Assembly (NCBI GenBank): GCA_007116765.1
Contig: SKHV01000488.1
Coordinates: forward strand, 1-23,493
Reading direction: 5' to 3'
Origin: Prolixibacteraceae bacterium
Lineage (GTDB): Bacteria > Bacteroidota > Bacteroidia > Bacteroidales > Prolixibacteraceae
Length of the DNA: 23,493 nucleotides
Shown: one piece after another, positions 1 to 7,451 of the stretch
Position numbering within the stretch: position 1 is the first letter of the stretch
Layout: every line of letters begins with the position of its first letter
The notes under the pieces: model-generated
Told to the model about the DNA's origin: nothing
Database searches by the model: none
What the model saw: the letters and a program-made list of their open reading frames with translations, nothing else
Translations under genes and position numbers: made by a program

Positions 1-840
1 ATAGTCGAGCATAGGCATTCCACTATTTACACGTGCTTCGTTCAAAAGAACTGCGTATTCCTGAGCATTGGCAACAGGAAGTTTCTTATACAAATTTTGG
101 AAACCGTAACTTCCATCGTAAGTGATATTTCCTTTTTTGATACCTTGTGTATCCGAATAAGAACCTCTTTTTGTAGTTACCAAAATAACACCGTTTGCTG
201 CACGTGAACCGTAAATTGCGGCAGATGCGGCGTCTTTCAATACATCAATCGATTCGATATCAGAAGGAGACAAATAATCGATATTGCCACCGGGAACACC
301 GTCGATCACATACAACGGCTGTGAGTTACCTACGGTACCCATACCACGAATGTTCACCTTAAAGCCTGAACCAGGCTCACCGGTTTCCTTAACAATATTT
401 ACACCAGGAGTTTGCCCTTGCAGAGCAGTCATTGGCGATACGGAATTTTGACGCACAATGTCGTCGGCTCCTACTTGTACAGTTGCTCCGGTTGTGAGCC
501 TTTTACGCTGCACACCGTATCCAACTACTACTACTTCGTCGAGATCGGTTAGATCATCCACAAGAACTACACTAATTTGGGACTGTCCACCCGCATTAAT
601 TTCTTGTGTTCGTTTTCCAATAAAAGAAAACACTAAAACGGATTCCGAACCGGCAACTTCTATTGTGTAGTTACCATCAAAATCGGAAATTACACCTCTA
701 GTAGTTCCCTTTTCAACCACGGTTGCGCCAGGAATGGCTGAACCGTTTGTGTCGGTTATAGTACCTGTAATGCTCATTTGAGCTACAGATACAACACTCA
801 GACACAGGCTAATAATTAAAAATAACACTCTTTTCTTCAT
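1..840 (-). CDS. SusC/RagA-type TonB-linked outer membrane receptor, N-terminal part (cut by window edge)
   Basis: The reading frame is open from the window edge to an ATG at 838-840 and gives 280 residues. An in-frame upstream ATG at 844-846 would add Met-Thr. Visible features are a signal peptide (MKKRVLFLIISLCLSVVSVAQ), a carboxypeptidase-regulatory-like domain (about residues 22-100, with DTNGSAIPGATVVEKGT and FDGNYTIEV), and a plug domain with LDEVVVVGYG, TALQGQTPGVNI, IRGMGTVGNSQPLYVIDGVPGG and DAASAAIYGSRAANGVILVTTK. These are the hallmarks of the SusC/RagA family, outer-membrane channels that work with a SusD lipoprotein and TonB to import glycans or other large nutrients. The barrel and any susD gene lie beyond the left edge, so the substrate cannot be read. 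The divergent AraC-type gene at 1507 is a likely regulator. Family assignment is very secure. Confidence 0.95.
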   Translation of the reverse strand, partial: MKKRVLFLIISLCLSVVSVAQMSITGTITDTNGSAIPGATVVEKGTTRGVISDFDGNYTIEVAGSESVLVFSFIGKRTQEINAGGQSQISVVLVDDLTDLDEVVVVGYGVQRKRLTTGATVQVGADDIVRQNSVSPMTALQGQTPGVNIVKETGEPGSGFKVNIRGMGTVGNSQPLYVIDGVPGGNIDYLSPSDIESIDVLKDAASAAIYGSRAANGVILVTTKRGSYSDTQGIKKGNITYDGSYGFQNLYKKLPVANAQEYAVLLNEARVNSGMPMLDY

Positions 841-1050
841 AGTCATAGGTCATAGAGTTAAGATTAAATTCATAAAATTTTGAGTTTAAAAGTTATATTC
901 AAATTAATGTAACATGTACATCGATTTTTCGAATGAATATTCTTGGTAATGTCGTTAGCATAACACACCAAAAAGTTTTTTTTAAGAGCATTAATTATTT
1001 GCAACAAGTAAAAGAACGCTGTGCGTATAATTGACGCATTAAATTAATTT

Positions 1051-1058
1051 CAAAAGTA
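1051..1058 (-). promoter_or_regulatory. Candidate -7 box for susC (proximal)
   Basis: Read on the minus strand this is TACTTTTG, matching the Bacteroidota primary-sigma consensus TAnnTTTG. No good -33 TTTG lies at the expected distance. It would give a 5' leader of roughly 200 bases. A chance match is possible in AT-rich DNA. Confidence 0.3.
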
Positions 1059-1175
1059 TTAGTTACAACGGACTACAACTAATACGATTTTGTCAATATC
1101 TAATACTATCATTAACATAAACCAACTACAGTCTGATACACAGACTTTTGATGTATAAACAATGTTAAAAAAAGT

Positions 1176-1183
1176 CAAATTTA
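1176..1183 (-). promoter_or_regulatory. Candidate -7 box for susC (distal, activator-dependent type)
   Basis: Read on the minus strand this is TAAATTTG, matching TAnnTTTG. No -33 element is evident. A copy of the repeated operator-like motif (1215-1237) lies about 30-60 bases upstream of this box, where an activator of a weak promoter could bind. This makes it an attractive target for the divergent AraC-type regulator, but that is inference. Confidence 0.35.
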
Positions 1184-1214
1184 TGTGGTTAAGTATCATT
1201 TTTGCTTTCCACTA

Positions 1215-1237
1215 ACTTGTACTATTCTATCAAAAAT
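1215..1237 (+). repeat. Operator-like direct repeat, copy 1
   Basis: This 23-base segment begins ACTTGTACTATTCTATC and matches 1336-1358 at 20 of 23 positions. Its core TATTCTATCAAAAA (1223-1236) also resembles 1318-1331. Such direct repeats are the usual binding pattern of AraC-family proteins. It lies upstream of the distal susC promoter candidate. Confidence 0.5.
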
Positions 1238-1317
1238 GAGCTCTTAAAAAACAGCAATGGCTATCATAATATATCTTCACACATCCAATATCATTGATAT
1301 ATTTCATGTTTTAAAAA

Positions 1318-1331
1318 TATTCTATCAATAA
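1318..1331 (+). repeat. Operator-like direct repeat, core copy
   Basis: TATTCTATCAATAA is a third copy of the TATTyTATCAAwAA core. It starts 26 bases before the next copy at 1344-1357 and just upstream of the araC promoter candidate. Confidence 0.45.
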
Positions 1332-1335
1332 AACT

Positions 1336-1358
1336 ACTTGTATTATTTTATCAATAAT
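1336..1358 (+). repeat. Operator-like direct repeat, copy 2, overlapping the araC promoter
   Basis: This segment begins ACTTGTATTATTTTATC and differs from 1215-1237 at three positions. It contains the putative -33 TTG (1338-1340) and fills the spacer up to the -7 box at 1361. A protein bound here would block that promoter, which suggests autoregulation. Confidence 0.5.
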
Positions 1359-1368
1359 TCTATATTTG
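1338..1368 (+). promoter_or_regulatory. Candidate promoter of the AraC-family gene
   Basis: A TTG at 1338-1340 and TATATTTG at 1361-1368 fit the Bacteroidota -33/-7 pattern with a 20-base spacer. Transcription would begin near 1375 and leave a leader of about 130 bases before the GTG start at 1507. Confidence 0.5.
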
Positions 1369-1506
1369 TTGTCAATTGCATAAAATATTATGATGAATTT
1401 TCCCAGATACAAAAACAAATAAAAAAAAATTAAAAGTTGAATAAAACCTCAATTAAGAATAAAAAGACCTAAAATTTTCACAAAAAATTCTTTAATATTT
1501 CAAGCC

Positions 1507-2382
1507 GTGAAAAAATCAATTAACAGAGAAATAACACCCCTACAGGAAAACGACTGCTTTATGATTTTTGACCGTCAAATAAAATCATTCACCTATCCGG
1601 TTCACTTTCACCCCGAGTTTGAAATTAATTTCATTGTGAATGCCGGAGGCGGAAGAAGAATTGTGGGTGATCATATTGGCACGATAAACAAGTTTGAATT
1701 GGTTATGGTAGGCCCCGATCTATTTCACGGATGGGAAAACCCGAACAATTACACACATTCGCCCCATCAAATTACCATTCAGTTTTCAAGCAATTTATTC
1801 GACAATAAGCTACTTCAAAAAAAAATATTCAGACCTATCGATATACTTCTGAAAAATGCCCAACGAGGCATTCTGTTTTCAAATGAAACTTCAGAATTGC
1901 TGAAAAAGCAATTTTTTGACTTGCCTAAAAAACGAGGATTTGAATCATACATCGCATTTCAGTCTTTACTTTACGAGTTAGCTGTTTCCCCAAATCAATC
2001 ATACCTTACAAACCTTTCGTTTCAGGAAAACAAAGATATTTTCAATAGCGATAAAATTGAAAAAGTATACAATTACGTGCGCAAAAACCATAACCACAAA
2101 ATAATGCTCAACGAAGTGGCAAGCCTTTTAAATATGTCCATTGTATCATTTAGCCGCCTAATAAAACAACGTACAGGAAAATCATTTGTCGATTTTGTAA
2201 ACGAAATCCGATTGGGATATGCTACACGCATGATTATCGAAACGAATAAAAGCATTTCAGAAATATGCTATGAATGCGGTTTTAATAACATATCAAACTT
2301 TAACCGTACTTTTAAAAAAAGACAAAATTTTACACCTTCACAATTCAGAAATTTTTTTAAAGAATTTGAATATTCAAATTAA
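1507..2382 (+). CDS. AraC-family transcriptional regulator
   Basis: This 291-residue protein has an N-terminal cupin-like sensing domain (about residues 8-130; YPVHFHPEFEINFIVNAGGGRRIVGDHIG, then ELVMVGPDLFHGW). Its C-terminal AraC/XylS double helix-turn-helix spans about residues 185-285 (IMLNEVASLLNMSIVSFSRLIKQRTG and ISEICYECGFNNISNFNRTFKK). The likely start is GTG at 1507: the frame closes at a TGA at 1438-1440 with no ATG in between, and family members begin with a closely similar REITPLQEND segment. The protein probably responds to a sugar or other small effector. It sits divergent to the SusC gene, and repeated motifs between them suggest it regulates that receptor and itself. The effector is unknown. 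The last codons form a perfect palindrome (2363-2380). Confidence 0.93.
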   Translation: MKKSINREITPLQENDCFMIFDRQIKSFTYPVHFHPEFEINFIVNAGGGRRIVGDHIGTINKFELVMVGPDLFHGWENPNNYTHSPHQITIQFSSNLFDNKLLQKKIFRPIDILLKNAQRGILFSNETSELLKKQFFDLPKKRGFESYIAFQSLLYELAVSPNQSYLTNLSFQENKDIFNSDKIEKVYNYVRKNHNHKIMLNEVASLLNMSIVSFSRLIKQRTGKSFVDFVNEIRLGYATRMIIETNKSISEICYECGFNNISNFNRTFKKRQNFTPSQFRNFFKEFEYSN

Positions 2383-2395
2383 TACTGTCAATAAA

Positions 2396-2418
2396 AAGAT
2401 AAAAGCATCTTATTTTTT
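2396..2418 (+). terminator. Weak candidate terminator after araC
   Basis: AAGAT (2396-2400) and ATCTT (2407-2411) can form a five-pair stem with a six-base loop, followed by A and six T. The stem is short and AT-rich, so read-through into hemA is possible. Confidence 0.3.
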
Positions 2419-2496
2419 AAATGTTCATCTTTTATTTTTATCTTGCGCTGTTATTCGAGTATTACTATTAAAAACATTTCATTTCCACATTTCAAT

Positions 2497-3768
2497 ATGA
2501 TAGGACTTATAGGACTTAGCCACAAAACAGCACCTATTGATAAACGTGAACTTTTTTCAATATCACAAGACGAAGTTATACCCCTTGCCGATTTCATGCA
2601 GCAAGAAACTGACATTTCGTTCATTGTAGTTTTGTCAACATGTAACCGTACCGAAATTTATTTTTCCACTAGTGAAACAGACCGACTTTCAACGGTTGAG
2701 AAAGCAATATCGGCATTGAAACGTTTTAAGAAAGCCGAAAACCAATGTTCCCGTTTTTTTTATCATAAATTTGACTCTGAAGCAGTTTCTCACCTCTTTA
2801 ACCTCGCGTCGGGGCTCGATTCGATGGTTATTGGCGAAGATCAAATCTTGGGACAGCTCAAAGATGCTTATATATATTGTACCGATAATGCACTCACCGA
2901 TGCAGTATTGATGCGCCTTTTTCAAAAAGCTTTTGAAACCGGAAAACGAGTGCGCACCGAAACCGGCATTGCACTTGGCAATATGTCGGTAAGCAGTGTG
3001 GCAATTGAGCTTTGCGCACGTGAAAATGCACCCCTGATTAACAAATCGGCCTTAGTTATTGGAGCCGGAAAAACCGGACACCTTGCCCTTCAAAGCCTGA
3101 TCAAAAAGGGGATAGGAAGTACAACGATAATAAATCGAACTGAAAAGAAAGCACTTGAATTGGCCAGCTGTTTTGAATCAAAAACTGCAAAATTCAACGA
3201 ACTTCAAACCGAAATAGGGAAGCACGAAATTGTTATTGTTGCCACTTCGTCGGGCAAACAGTTAATTAGCCAACAAATGGTTGAGAAGTCGAAAGAAGGA
3301 AATAACAAAACTCAGATTTTTATCGACTTATCGGTACCTCGTAACATCGACATTGAAGTAAAAAAAATTGAAAATGTAAAGCTTTTTGCAGTAGACGATC
3401 TACAGGAAGTAATCAAACAGAATGCCGAGCAGCGTAAGAATGCAGCGATGAAAGCAAAGTCAATCATCAACGAAACGGTCAATGCATATAACGATTGGCT
3501 AATTAGTCGTTCGCTGAGGCCTGCCATTAAAAGCATAAACAACAATCTGAATAAAGTTTACAAGCAGGAACTGGAGAATTTCAGGCATTTCGATTCGCCT
3601 GAGACAAAAGAAGCCGTTGAGCAATACACCCGACATATTATTCACCGCTATTCCAGACTGCTAGTACGTAATCTGAAACAACTCACCAACAACGGTCAAA
3701 ATACTGATTCGCTTGACATCATAAAAGAGCTTTTCGATATTGAAGATAACAACAGGAAAAAGAAATAA
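2497..3768 (+). CDS. hemA: Glutamyl-tRNA reductase
   Basis: HemA reduces glutamyl-tRNA to glutamate-1-semialdehyde with NADPH, the first committed step of C5-pathway tetrapyrrole synthesis. From ATG 2497 the protein has 423 residues, the usual length. An upstream in-frame ATG at 2443 would add 18 residues without family resemblance, so MIGLIGLSHKTAP is preferred as the N-terminus. The catalytic cysteine is in STCNRTE (Cys49) and the conserved His is His99. GLDSMVIGEDQILGQ is the substrate-binding signature and LVIGAGKTG (from about 187) is the NADPH-binding loop. The C-terminal dimerisation helix region (RSLRPAIKSI onward) is present. The stop overlaps the hemC start (TAATG), implying translational coupling. 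Identification is secure. Confidence 0.97.
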   Translation: MIGLIGLSHKTAPIDKRELFSISQDEVIPLADFMQQETDISFIVVLSTCNRTEIYFSTSETDRLSTVEKAISALKRFKKAENQCSRFFYHKFDSEAVSHLFNLASGLDSMVIGEDQILGQLKDAYIYCTDNALTDAVLMRLFQKAFETGKRVRTETGIALGNMSVSSVAIELCARENAPLINKSALVIGAGKTGHLALQSLIKKGIGSTTIINRTEKKALELASCFESKTAKFNELQTEIGKHEIVIVATSSGKQLISQQMVEKSKEGNNKTQIFIDLSVPRNIDIEVKKIENVKLFAVDDLQEVIKQNAEQRKNAAMKAKSIINETVNAYNDWLISRSLRPAIKSINNNLNKVYKQELENFRHFDSPETKEAVEQYTRHIIHRYSRLLVRNLKQLTNNGQNTDSLDIIKELFDIEDNNRKKK

Positions 3769-4700
3769 TGCAAGTTATAAAAATAGGCACCCGGGGCAGT
3801 AAACTGGCACTTTACCAAGCAAATAAAACAAAGGAGATACTTAAAAAAGCATTTCCCGGCTTAAGTGTAGAAATTTGCATCATCCAAACCAAAGGTGATA
3901 AAATACTCGATGTTGCCCTTTCAAAAATTGGAGACAAAGGCCTTTTCACCAAAGAAATCGAAAATGCCTTACTCAATGGCAGTGTCGATTTGGCCGTTCA
4001 CAGCCTTAAAGACTTGCCCACTACCCTGCCCCATGGTCTGGAACTTGGCGCAGTGCTTGAACGCGGCGAATTTCGCGATGCGCTGGTGAGCCACAAAGGC
4101 TTACAATGGAACGACTTAAAACCAGGACATGCGGTGGCCACATCGAGCCTTCGCCGACAAGCAGCACTGCTGCATCAACACCCGGGCATCACCATAAAAG
4201 ACATAAGGGGCAACGTGGAAACACGTATCCGCAAAATGGAAGAAGGCTATTGCGATGCCATGATTATGGCTGCTGCCGGACTACAAAGGCTTGATCTCGC
4301 AAAGTACATTAGCGAAATACTTGAACCCGACACCATAATGCCGGCAGTATCGCAGGGCGCCATTGCCATTGAAATAAGGGAAAACGATGCTGAGGTGAAA
4401 TCACTCATCGATAAAATTAACCACCCGTCCACCTCAACTGCAGTAAAGGCCGAAAGGGCTTTTCTACGTACCCTTGAAGGTGGCTGCCAAGTACCGCTTG
4501 GTTCTTATAGCAAGATAGAAGGTGAAGAAATAACGCTGCACGGTTTTGTGGCCTCAACAAATGGCGAAACTTTTTTAACTGAAAAGATAAGCGGTTCAAC
4601 ATCGAATCCCGAAGCTTGTGGCATTGCACTTGCACAAAAACTTATTGATATGGGAGCTAAAGCTATTCTGGAACAAATAAGGCTCAACATGCAACATTGA
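3768..4700 (+). CDS. hemC: Porphobilinogen deaminase (hydroxymethylbilane synthase)
   Basis: HemC joins four porphobilinogen molecules into linear hydroxymethylbilane in the cytoplasm. The 310-residue length is typical. Signatures are IGTRGSKLALYQA at the N-terminus, the catalytic Asp in HSLKDLPT (Asp82), the arginine-rich ATSSLRR and DIRGNVETRI substrate loops, and Cys240 in LEGGCQVPLG, which carries the dipyrromethane cofactor. The gene starts at the ATG overlapping the hemA stop by one base and is followed four bases later by hemD. The three genes almost certainly form one transcript. All key residues are intact. Confidence 0.97.
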   Translation: MQVIKIGTRGSKLALYQANKTKEILKKAFPGLSVEICIIQTKGDKILDVALSKIGDKGLFTKEIENALLNGSVDLAVHSLKDLPTTLPHGLELGAVLERGEFRDALVSHKGLQWNDLKPGHAVATSSLRRQAALLHQHPGITIKDIRGNVETRIRKMEEGYCDAMIMAAAGLQRLDLAKYISEILEPDTIMPAVSQGAIAIEIRENDAEVKSLIDKINHPSTSTAVKAERAFLRTLEGGCQVPLGSYSKIEGEEITLHGFVASTNGETFLTEKISGSTSNPEACGIALAQKLIDMGAKAILEQIRLNMQH

Positions 4701-4704
4701 AAAA

Positions 4705-5469
4705 ATGGATAATCATACCCGATACATTATCTCAACCCGCCCCAAAGGGCAAAACAGTGAGCTGAAGGCTCTGTTGCAAAAACAAGGCTATACCTTGCTC
4801 GAAATGCCGCTGATTGAAATTCATCATTCAGTATTGAAACCAAATGATATTGAAAAACTGAAAAACATTCAGCAATACCAATGGATTGTGTTTACCAGCC
4901 CCAACGGAATAAGGCATTTCTTCAAACATTATATCGAAACAACAGGCAATAAACTATTGCCCGAAAGCATAAAAACAGCAGTAGTGGGCACTACCACACA
5001 AAAGTTGTTGGCTGAATTTGGCCACGAAGCAAACAATGTAAACCCGGGAAACACAGGCCGTGATTTAGCCAATTTCATGCTTGAAAAAGTAAGGAAAAAC
5101 GAAAAAATATTATTCCCCGAAGGGAATTTAGCCAGAGCCGAAATAGCTAAAATACTCTCGGCAAAGGCCGTTTGCGAAAACATAGTGATTTACGAAAACC
5201 GCATGCCCCAACAAATTGATTCAACTCTTATTCAGCAAATAATCGATGATAATTACGAATACATCATTCTGACAAGCCCATCGGGATTTATAAATTTGAA
5301 GGAAGTTTTAAATGACAAAACCGATTTGAATAATTTGCGACTGGTGAGTATTGGCACTAGCACTTCGGCCGAGATAGAAAAACACGGATTGAAGCCTTAC
5401 GTAACGGCCAACATGTCGAACGCACAGGGCATTGCGAAGGTAATTGAAGAAATGAGACATGAGACATGA
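4705..5469 (+). CDS. hemD: Uroporphyrinogen-III synthase
   Basis: HemD cyclises hydroxymethylbilane with inversion of ring D to give uroporphyrinogen III. The 254 residues fit this poorly conserved family. Supporting segments are IISTRPKGQNSELKALL at the N-terminus, WIVFTSPNGIRHFF (about residues 54-67), AVVGTTTQKLLAEFG, ILFPEGNLAR, and the C-terminal YIILTSPSGFINL and LVSIGTSTSAEIEKHG. The position directly after hemC strongly supports the call. The last residues (MRHET) are encoded by a tandem heptamer tract that runs across the stop codon, so the C-terminal tip may vary between strains. Confidence 0.92.
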   Translation: MDNHTRYIISTRPKGQNSELKALLQKQGYTLLEMPLIEIHHSVLKPNDIEKLKNIQQYQWIVFTSPNGIRHFFKHYIETTGNKLLPESIKTAVVGTTTQKLLAEFGHEANNVNPGNTGRDLANFMLEKVRKNEKILFPEGNLARAEIAKILSAKAVCENIVIYENRMPQQIDSTLIQQIIDDNYEYIILTSPSGFINLKEVLNDKTDLNNLRLVSIGTSTSAEIEKHGLKPYVTANMSNAQGIAKVIEEMRHET

Positions 5470-5479
5470 GATATGAGAT
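5452..5479 (+). repeat. Tandem heptamer tract over the hemD stop codon
   Basis: Four 7-base units lie in tandem: ATGAGAC twice, then ATGAGAT twice. The TGA stop of hemD (5467-5469) lies inside the tract. Unit gain or loss by slippage would shift the frame and change the HemD C-terminus. Confidence 0.75.
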
Positions 5480-5560
5480 GTGAAATTTAAGACACAGAAA
5501 GATTTATACTCTCTGCACTCATGCACTTATGCACATTACAATTACTCAAAAAACAAAACA

Positions 5561-5609
5561 TTTTTGGATTTCATTCCGAAAATACTGCAACTTTTTTGGA
5601 TTTCATTCC
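5561..5609 (+). repeat. Exact 17-base direct repeat pair upstream of hemB
   Basis: TTTTTGGATTTCATTCC occurs at 5561-5577 and again at 5593-5609. The start-to-start distance is 32 bases, close to three helical turns. It may be a paired operator for hemB or the trace of a local duplication. The intervening 15 bases are not repeated. Confidence 0.6.
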
Positions 5610-5693
5610 CTCAATTCCAACATAAAATGAATGCCCTGAATAATAAATCTTTCGTAATTTGGTTTTGCATAAGCATTCTTCCTAATTTGTAAT

Positions 5694-5701
5694 TAGTTTT
5701 G
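5694..5701 (+). promoter_or_regulatory. Candidate -7 box for hemB
   Basis: TAGTTTTG matches TAnnTTTG about 80 bases before the hemB start. No TTTG lies at the ideal -33 spacing; the nearest upstream one (5664-5667) is 26 bases away. This is weak evidence. Confidence 0.3.
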
Positions 5702-5752
5702 TAGTTCTTTTGTAGCAAAAAGCTAATGACTAGCAACTAATGACTTAATGAC

Positions 5753-5773
5753 TCCCGATAGAAGCTATCGGGA
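5753..5773 (+). repeat. REP-like palindrome (TCCCGATAG/CTATCGGGA)
   Basis: A perfect nine-pair stem with loop AAG, flanked on both sides by ATGAC-containing units, ends eight bases before the hemB start codon. Palindromes of this type recur in intergenic regions of many Bacteroidota genomes (recollection, not checked). In a transcript the hairpin would sit just upstream of the hemB start and might affect translation. Confidence 0.6.
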
Positions 5774-5780
5774 TGACTAA

Positions 5781-6764
5781 ATGACAATAAATATGACATT
5801 TCCAACTACTCGACTTAGAAGATTACGCTCATCGGCGGTTACCCGCAACCTGGTGCGCGAAACAATACTCACACGCAACGATTTAATCATGCCCCTTTTT
5901 GTTTGTCCGGGCACTAAAGTTGAAAACCCCATAAGCAGTATGCCGGGCAATTCTCAACTCTCGGTCGATATGCTGGTCGAAAAAGCAAAATCACTTTACG
6001 ACAAAGGCATACAAGCGATACTTTTGTTTGGGATACCCGAAAGCAAAGACGACCACGGGCTTGTTGCCTGCCAACCCAACGGCATAGTTCAACAAGCAGT
6101 ACATGCATTGAAAAAAGAGGTACCCGAAATGTACCTTATTGCCGATGTTTGCAATTGCGAATACACCACCCACGGGCATTGCGGCACCATAGTCAATGGC
6201 GATGTGCACAACGACCTCACCCTCGAAACACTGGCCAAACAATCGGTATCGCTGGCTGCCGGGGGCGTTGATATGCTAGCTCCAAGCGACATGATGGACG
6301 GGCGCGTTGGTGCAATTCGCAAAGCATTGGACGAAAACGGCCACACAAACACGCCAATAATGGCCTATTCAGCAAAATATGCCTCGGCCTTTTACGGCCC
6401 GTTCCGCGAAGCTGCCGAAAGTGCCCCACAATTTGGCGACCGCAAAACCTACCAAATGGATCCGGCCAACAGCAACGAAGCCCTGCGCGAAGTAGCACTC
6501 GACATTCAGGAAGGTGCCGACATTGTTATGGTAAAACCTGCACTAAGTTACCTTGATGTAATTAACCGGGTGAAAAATGAATTCAACATGCCCGTATGTG
6601 CCTACAACGTAAGCGGCGAATTCTCGATGGTGAAAGCAGCTGCCGCCAAAGGATGGATTGACGAAGAACGAATTGTGATGGAAATACTCACGTCCATCAA
6701 ACGTGCCGGTGCCGATATGATTATCAGCTACCATGCACAGGATGTGGCGGAAAAAATCTCATAA
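5781..6764 (+). CDS. hemB: Delta-aminolevulinic acid dehydratase (porphobilinogen synthase)
   Basis: HemB condenses two 5-aminolevulinate molecules into porphobilinogen. The protein has 327 residues from ATG 5781; ATG 5793 is an alternative start and cannot be excluded. The active-site lysines are in MAYSAKYASAFYGPFREA (Lys199) and VMVKPALSYLDVI (Lys252). The cysteine cluster VCNCEYTTHGHCG (Cys124, Cys126, Cys134) marks the zinc-binding form of the enzyme rather than the magnesium-only form. It follows hemACD after a 311-base gap with its own possible promoter. It supplies the substrate of HemC, so its position fits the pathway. Identification is secure. Confidence 0.97.
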   Translation: MTINMTFPTTRLRRLRSSAVTRNLVRETILTRNDLIMPLFVCPGTKVENPISSMPGNSQLSVDMLVEKAKSLYDKGIQAILLFGIPESKDDHGLVACQPNGIVQQAVHALKKEVPEMYLIADVCNCEYTTHGHCGTIVNGDVHNDLTLETLAKQSVSLAAGGVDMLAPSDMMDGRVGAIRKALDENGHTNTPIMAYSAKYASAFYGPFREAAESAPQFGDRKTYQMDPANSNEALREVALDIQEGADIVMVKPALSYLDVINRVKNEFNMPVCAYNVSGEFSMVKAAAAKGWIDEERIVMEILTSIKRAGADMIISYHAQDVAEKIS

Positions 6765-6770
6765 TCCTTA

Positions 6771-6800
6771 TAGGGGTAGTCCCCTTCCATGTTGTCATAG
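6771..6800 (+). promoter_or_regulatory. ECF-sigma-type promoter, copy A (sigma operon)
   Basis: TAGGGG at 6771-6776 and GTTGTCATAG at 6791-6800 start 20 bases apart, exactly as in the copies at 10370 and 12831. It lies 69 bases before the sigma-factor start and just after the hemB stop. The arrangement implies that the sigma factor activates its own operon. Confidence 0.72.
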
Positions 6801-6869
6801 CACCAAAAAAGGAAAAGTGTTGGGCTGTATTGATGAATAAATTATCTTTAGTGCCTTAAATTAAACCTT

Positions 6870-7448
6870 TTGGAACTAAACGATAAAAATATTCTGGAAT
6901 GCTTGCAAAACAACGACGAGAAGGTTTTTGAAACTTTTTTCAGAACCTACTACCAGCGGCTTTGCAATTATGCCAATACCATTTTGAACGACATGGACGA
7001 GGCCGAAGAAATGGTTCAGAATGCTTTTCTTACTTTATGGGAAAAGCGCGAAACCATCGAAGTGCACACTTCGCTAAAATCGTACATGTACCGCACGGTT
7101 TACAACAGCAGCCTAAACAGGGTAAAACACCTGAAGGTGCAACAAAAACACGGCGAGTTTTACAAACACAGCGCAACACTTACACACGAGAGCACCAGCG
7201 AAAAGCTCATGGAAAGCGAGCTGGAAAACATGGCACGCAATGCCGTTGAACAAATGCCCCCGCAATGCCGGGCAGTATTCAAACTCAGCAGGTTCGAAAA
7301 CCTTAGTTATGCCGAAATTGCCCAACAGTTAGGCATTTCGGTAAAAACGGTCGAAAACCACATGGTAAAAGCCTTGCGCACTTTACGAGTAAAACTGAAA
7401 GATTTTTTGCCAGTATTAATCTGGCTGCTTATGAAAAACTGGAATTAA
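6870..7448 (+). CDS. ECF-type RNA polymerase sigma-70 factor
   Basis: This 192-residue protein directs RNA polymerase to a specific promoter set. Region 2 spans about residues 20-88 (FETFFRTYYQRLCNYANTIL, then DEAEEMVQNAFLTLWEKR). Region 4 spans about 120-175 (MPPQCRAVFKLSRFENLSYAEIAQQLGISVKTVENHMVKALRTLR) and holds the helix-turn-helix. The start is a TTG at 6870, chosen because the following residues match the family N-terminus and the next Met is inside region 2. The tail is hydrophobic (FLPVLIWLLMK), as is common in Bacteroidota ECF factors. The FecR-type anti-sigma gene follows after three bases. The repeated promoter at 6771, 10370 and 12831 is its probable recognition site. Confidence 0.94.
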   Translation: MELNDKNILECLQNNDEKVFETFFRTYYQRLCNYANTILNDMDEAEEMVQNAFLTLWEKRETIEVHTSLKSYMYRTVYNSSLNRVKHLKVQQKHGEFYKHSATLTHESTSEKLMESELENMARNAVEQMPPQCRAVFKLSRFENLSYAEIAQQLGISVKTVENHMVKALRTLRVKLKDFLPVLIWLLMKNWN

Positions 7449-7451
7449 GCT

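Larger units (their letters stand above)
841..1506. other. AT-rich divergent regulatory region between susC and araC genes
   Basis: No gene was found in these 666 bases. The region holds the promoters of both divergent genes. Three copies of a TATTyTATCAAwAA motif lie at 1223-1236, 1318-1331 and 1344-1357. Candidate -7 boxes matching TAnnTTTG lie on the plus strand at 1361-1368 and on the minus strand at 1176-1183 and 1051-1058. The many A/T runs are typical of a Bacteroidota regulatory gap. Confidence 0.6.
5470..5780. other. hemD-hemB intergenic region, repeat-rich, no gene
   Basis: No convincing gene was found in 311 bases. The region contains an exact 17-base direct repeat (5561-5577 and 5593-5609), a candidate -7 box TAGTTTTG at 5694-5701, TAATGAC units (5724-5752) and a nine-pair hairpin ending just before hemB. 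An independent hemB promoter is likely. Confidence 0.6.

Noticed and set aside
458..670. 70-residue plus-strand frame in the susC region
   Set aside because: It lies antisense to well-conserved plug-domain coding sequence of the SusC-type receptor.
841..858. Two GTCATAG strings just upstream of the SusC gene
   Set aside because: They lie on the strand opposite to the susC direction, lack an upstream G-run, and are parts of a short ATGACCT-like repeat.
5480..5692. 70-residue plus-strand frame after hemD
   Set aside because: It is made of low-complexity and directly repeated intergenic sequence, with no family resemblance.
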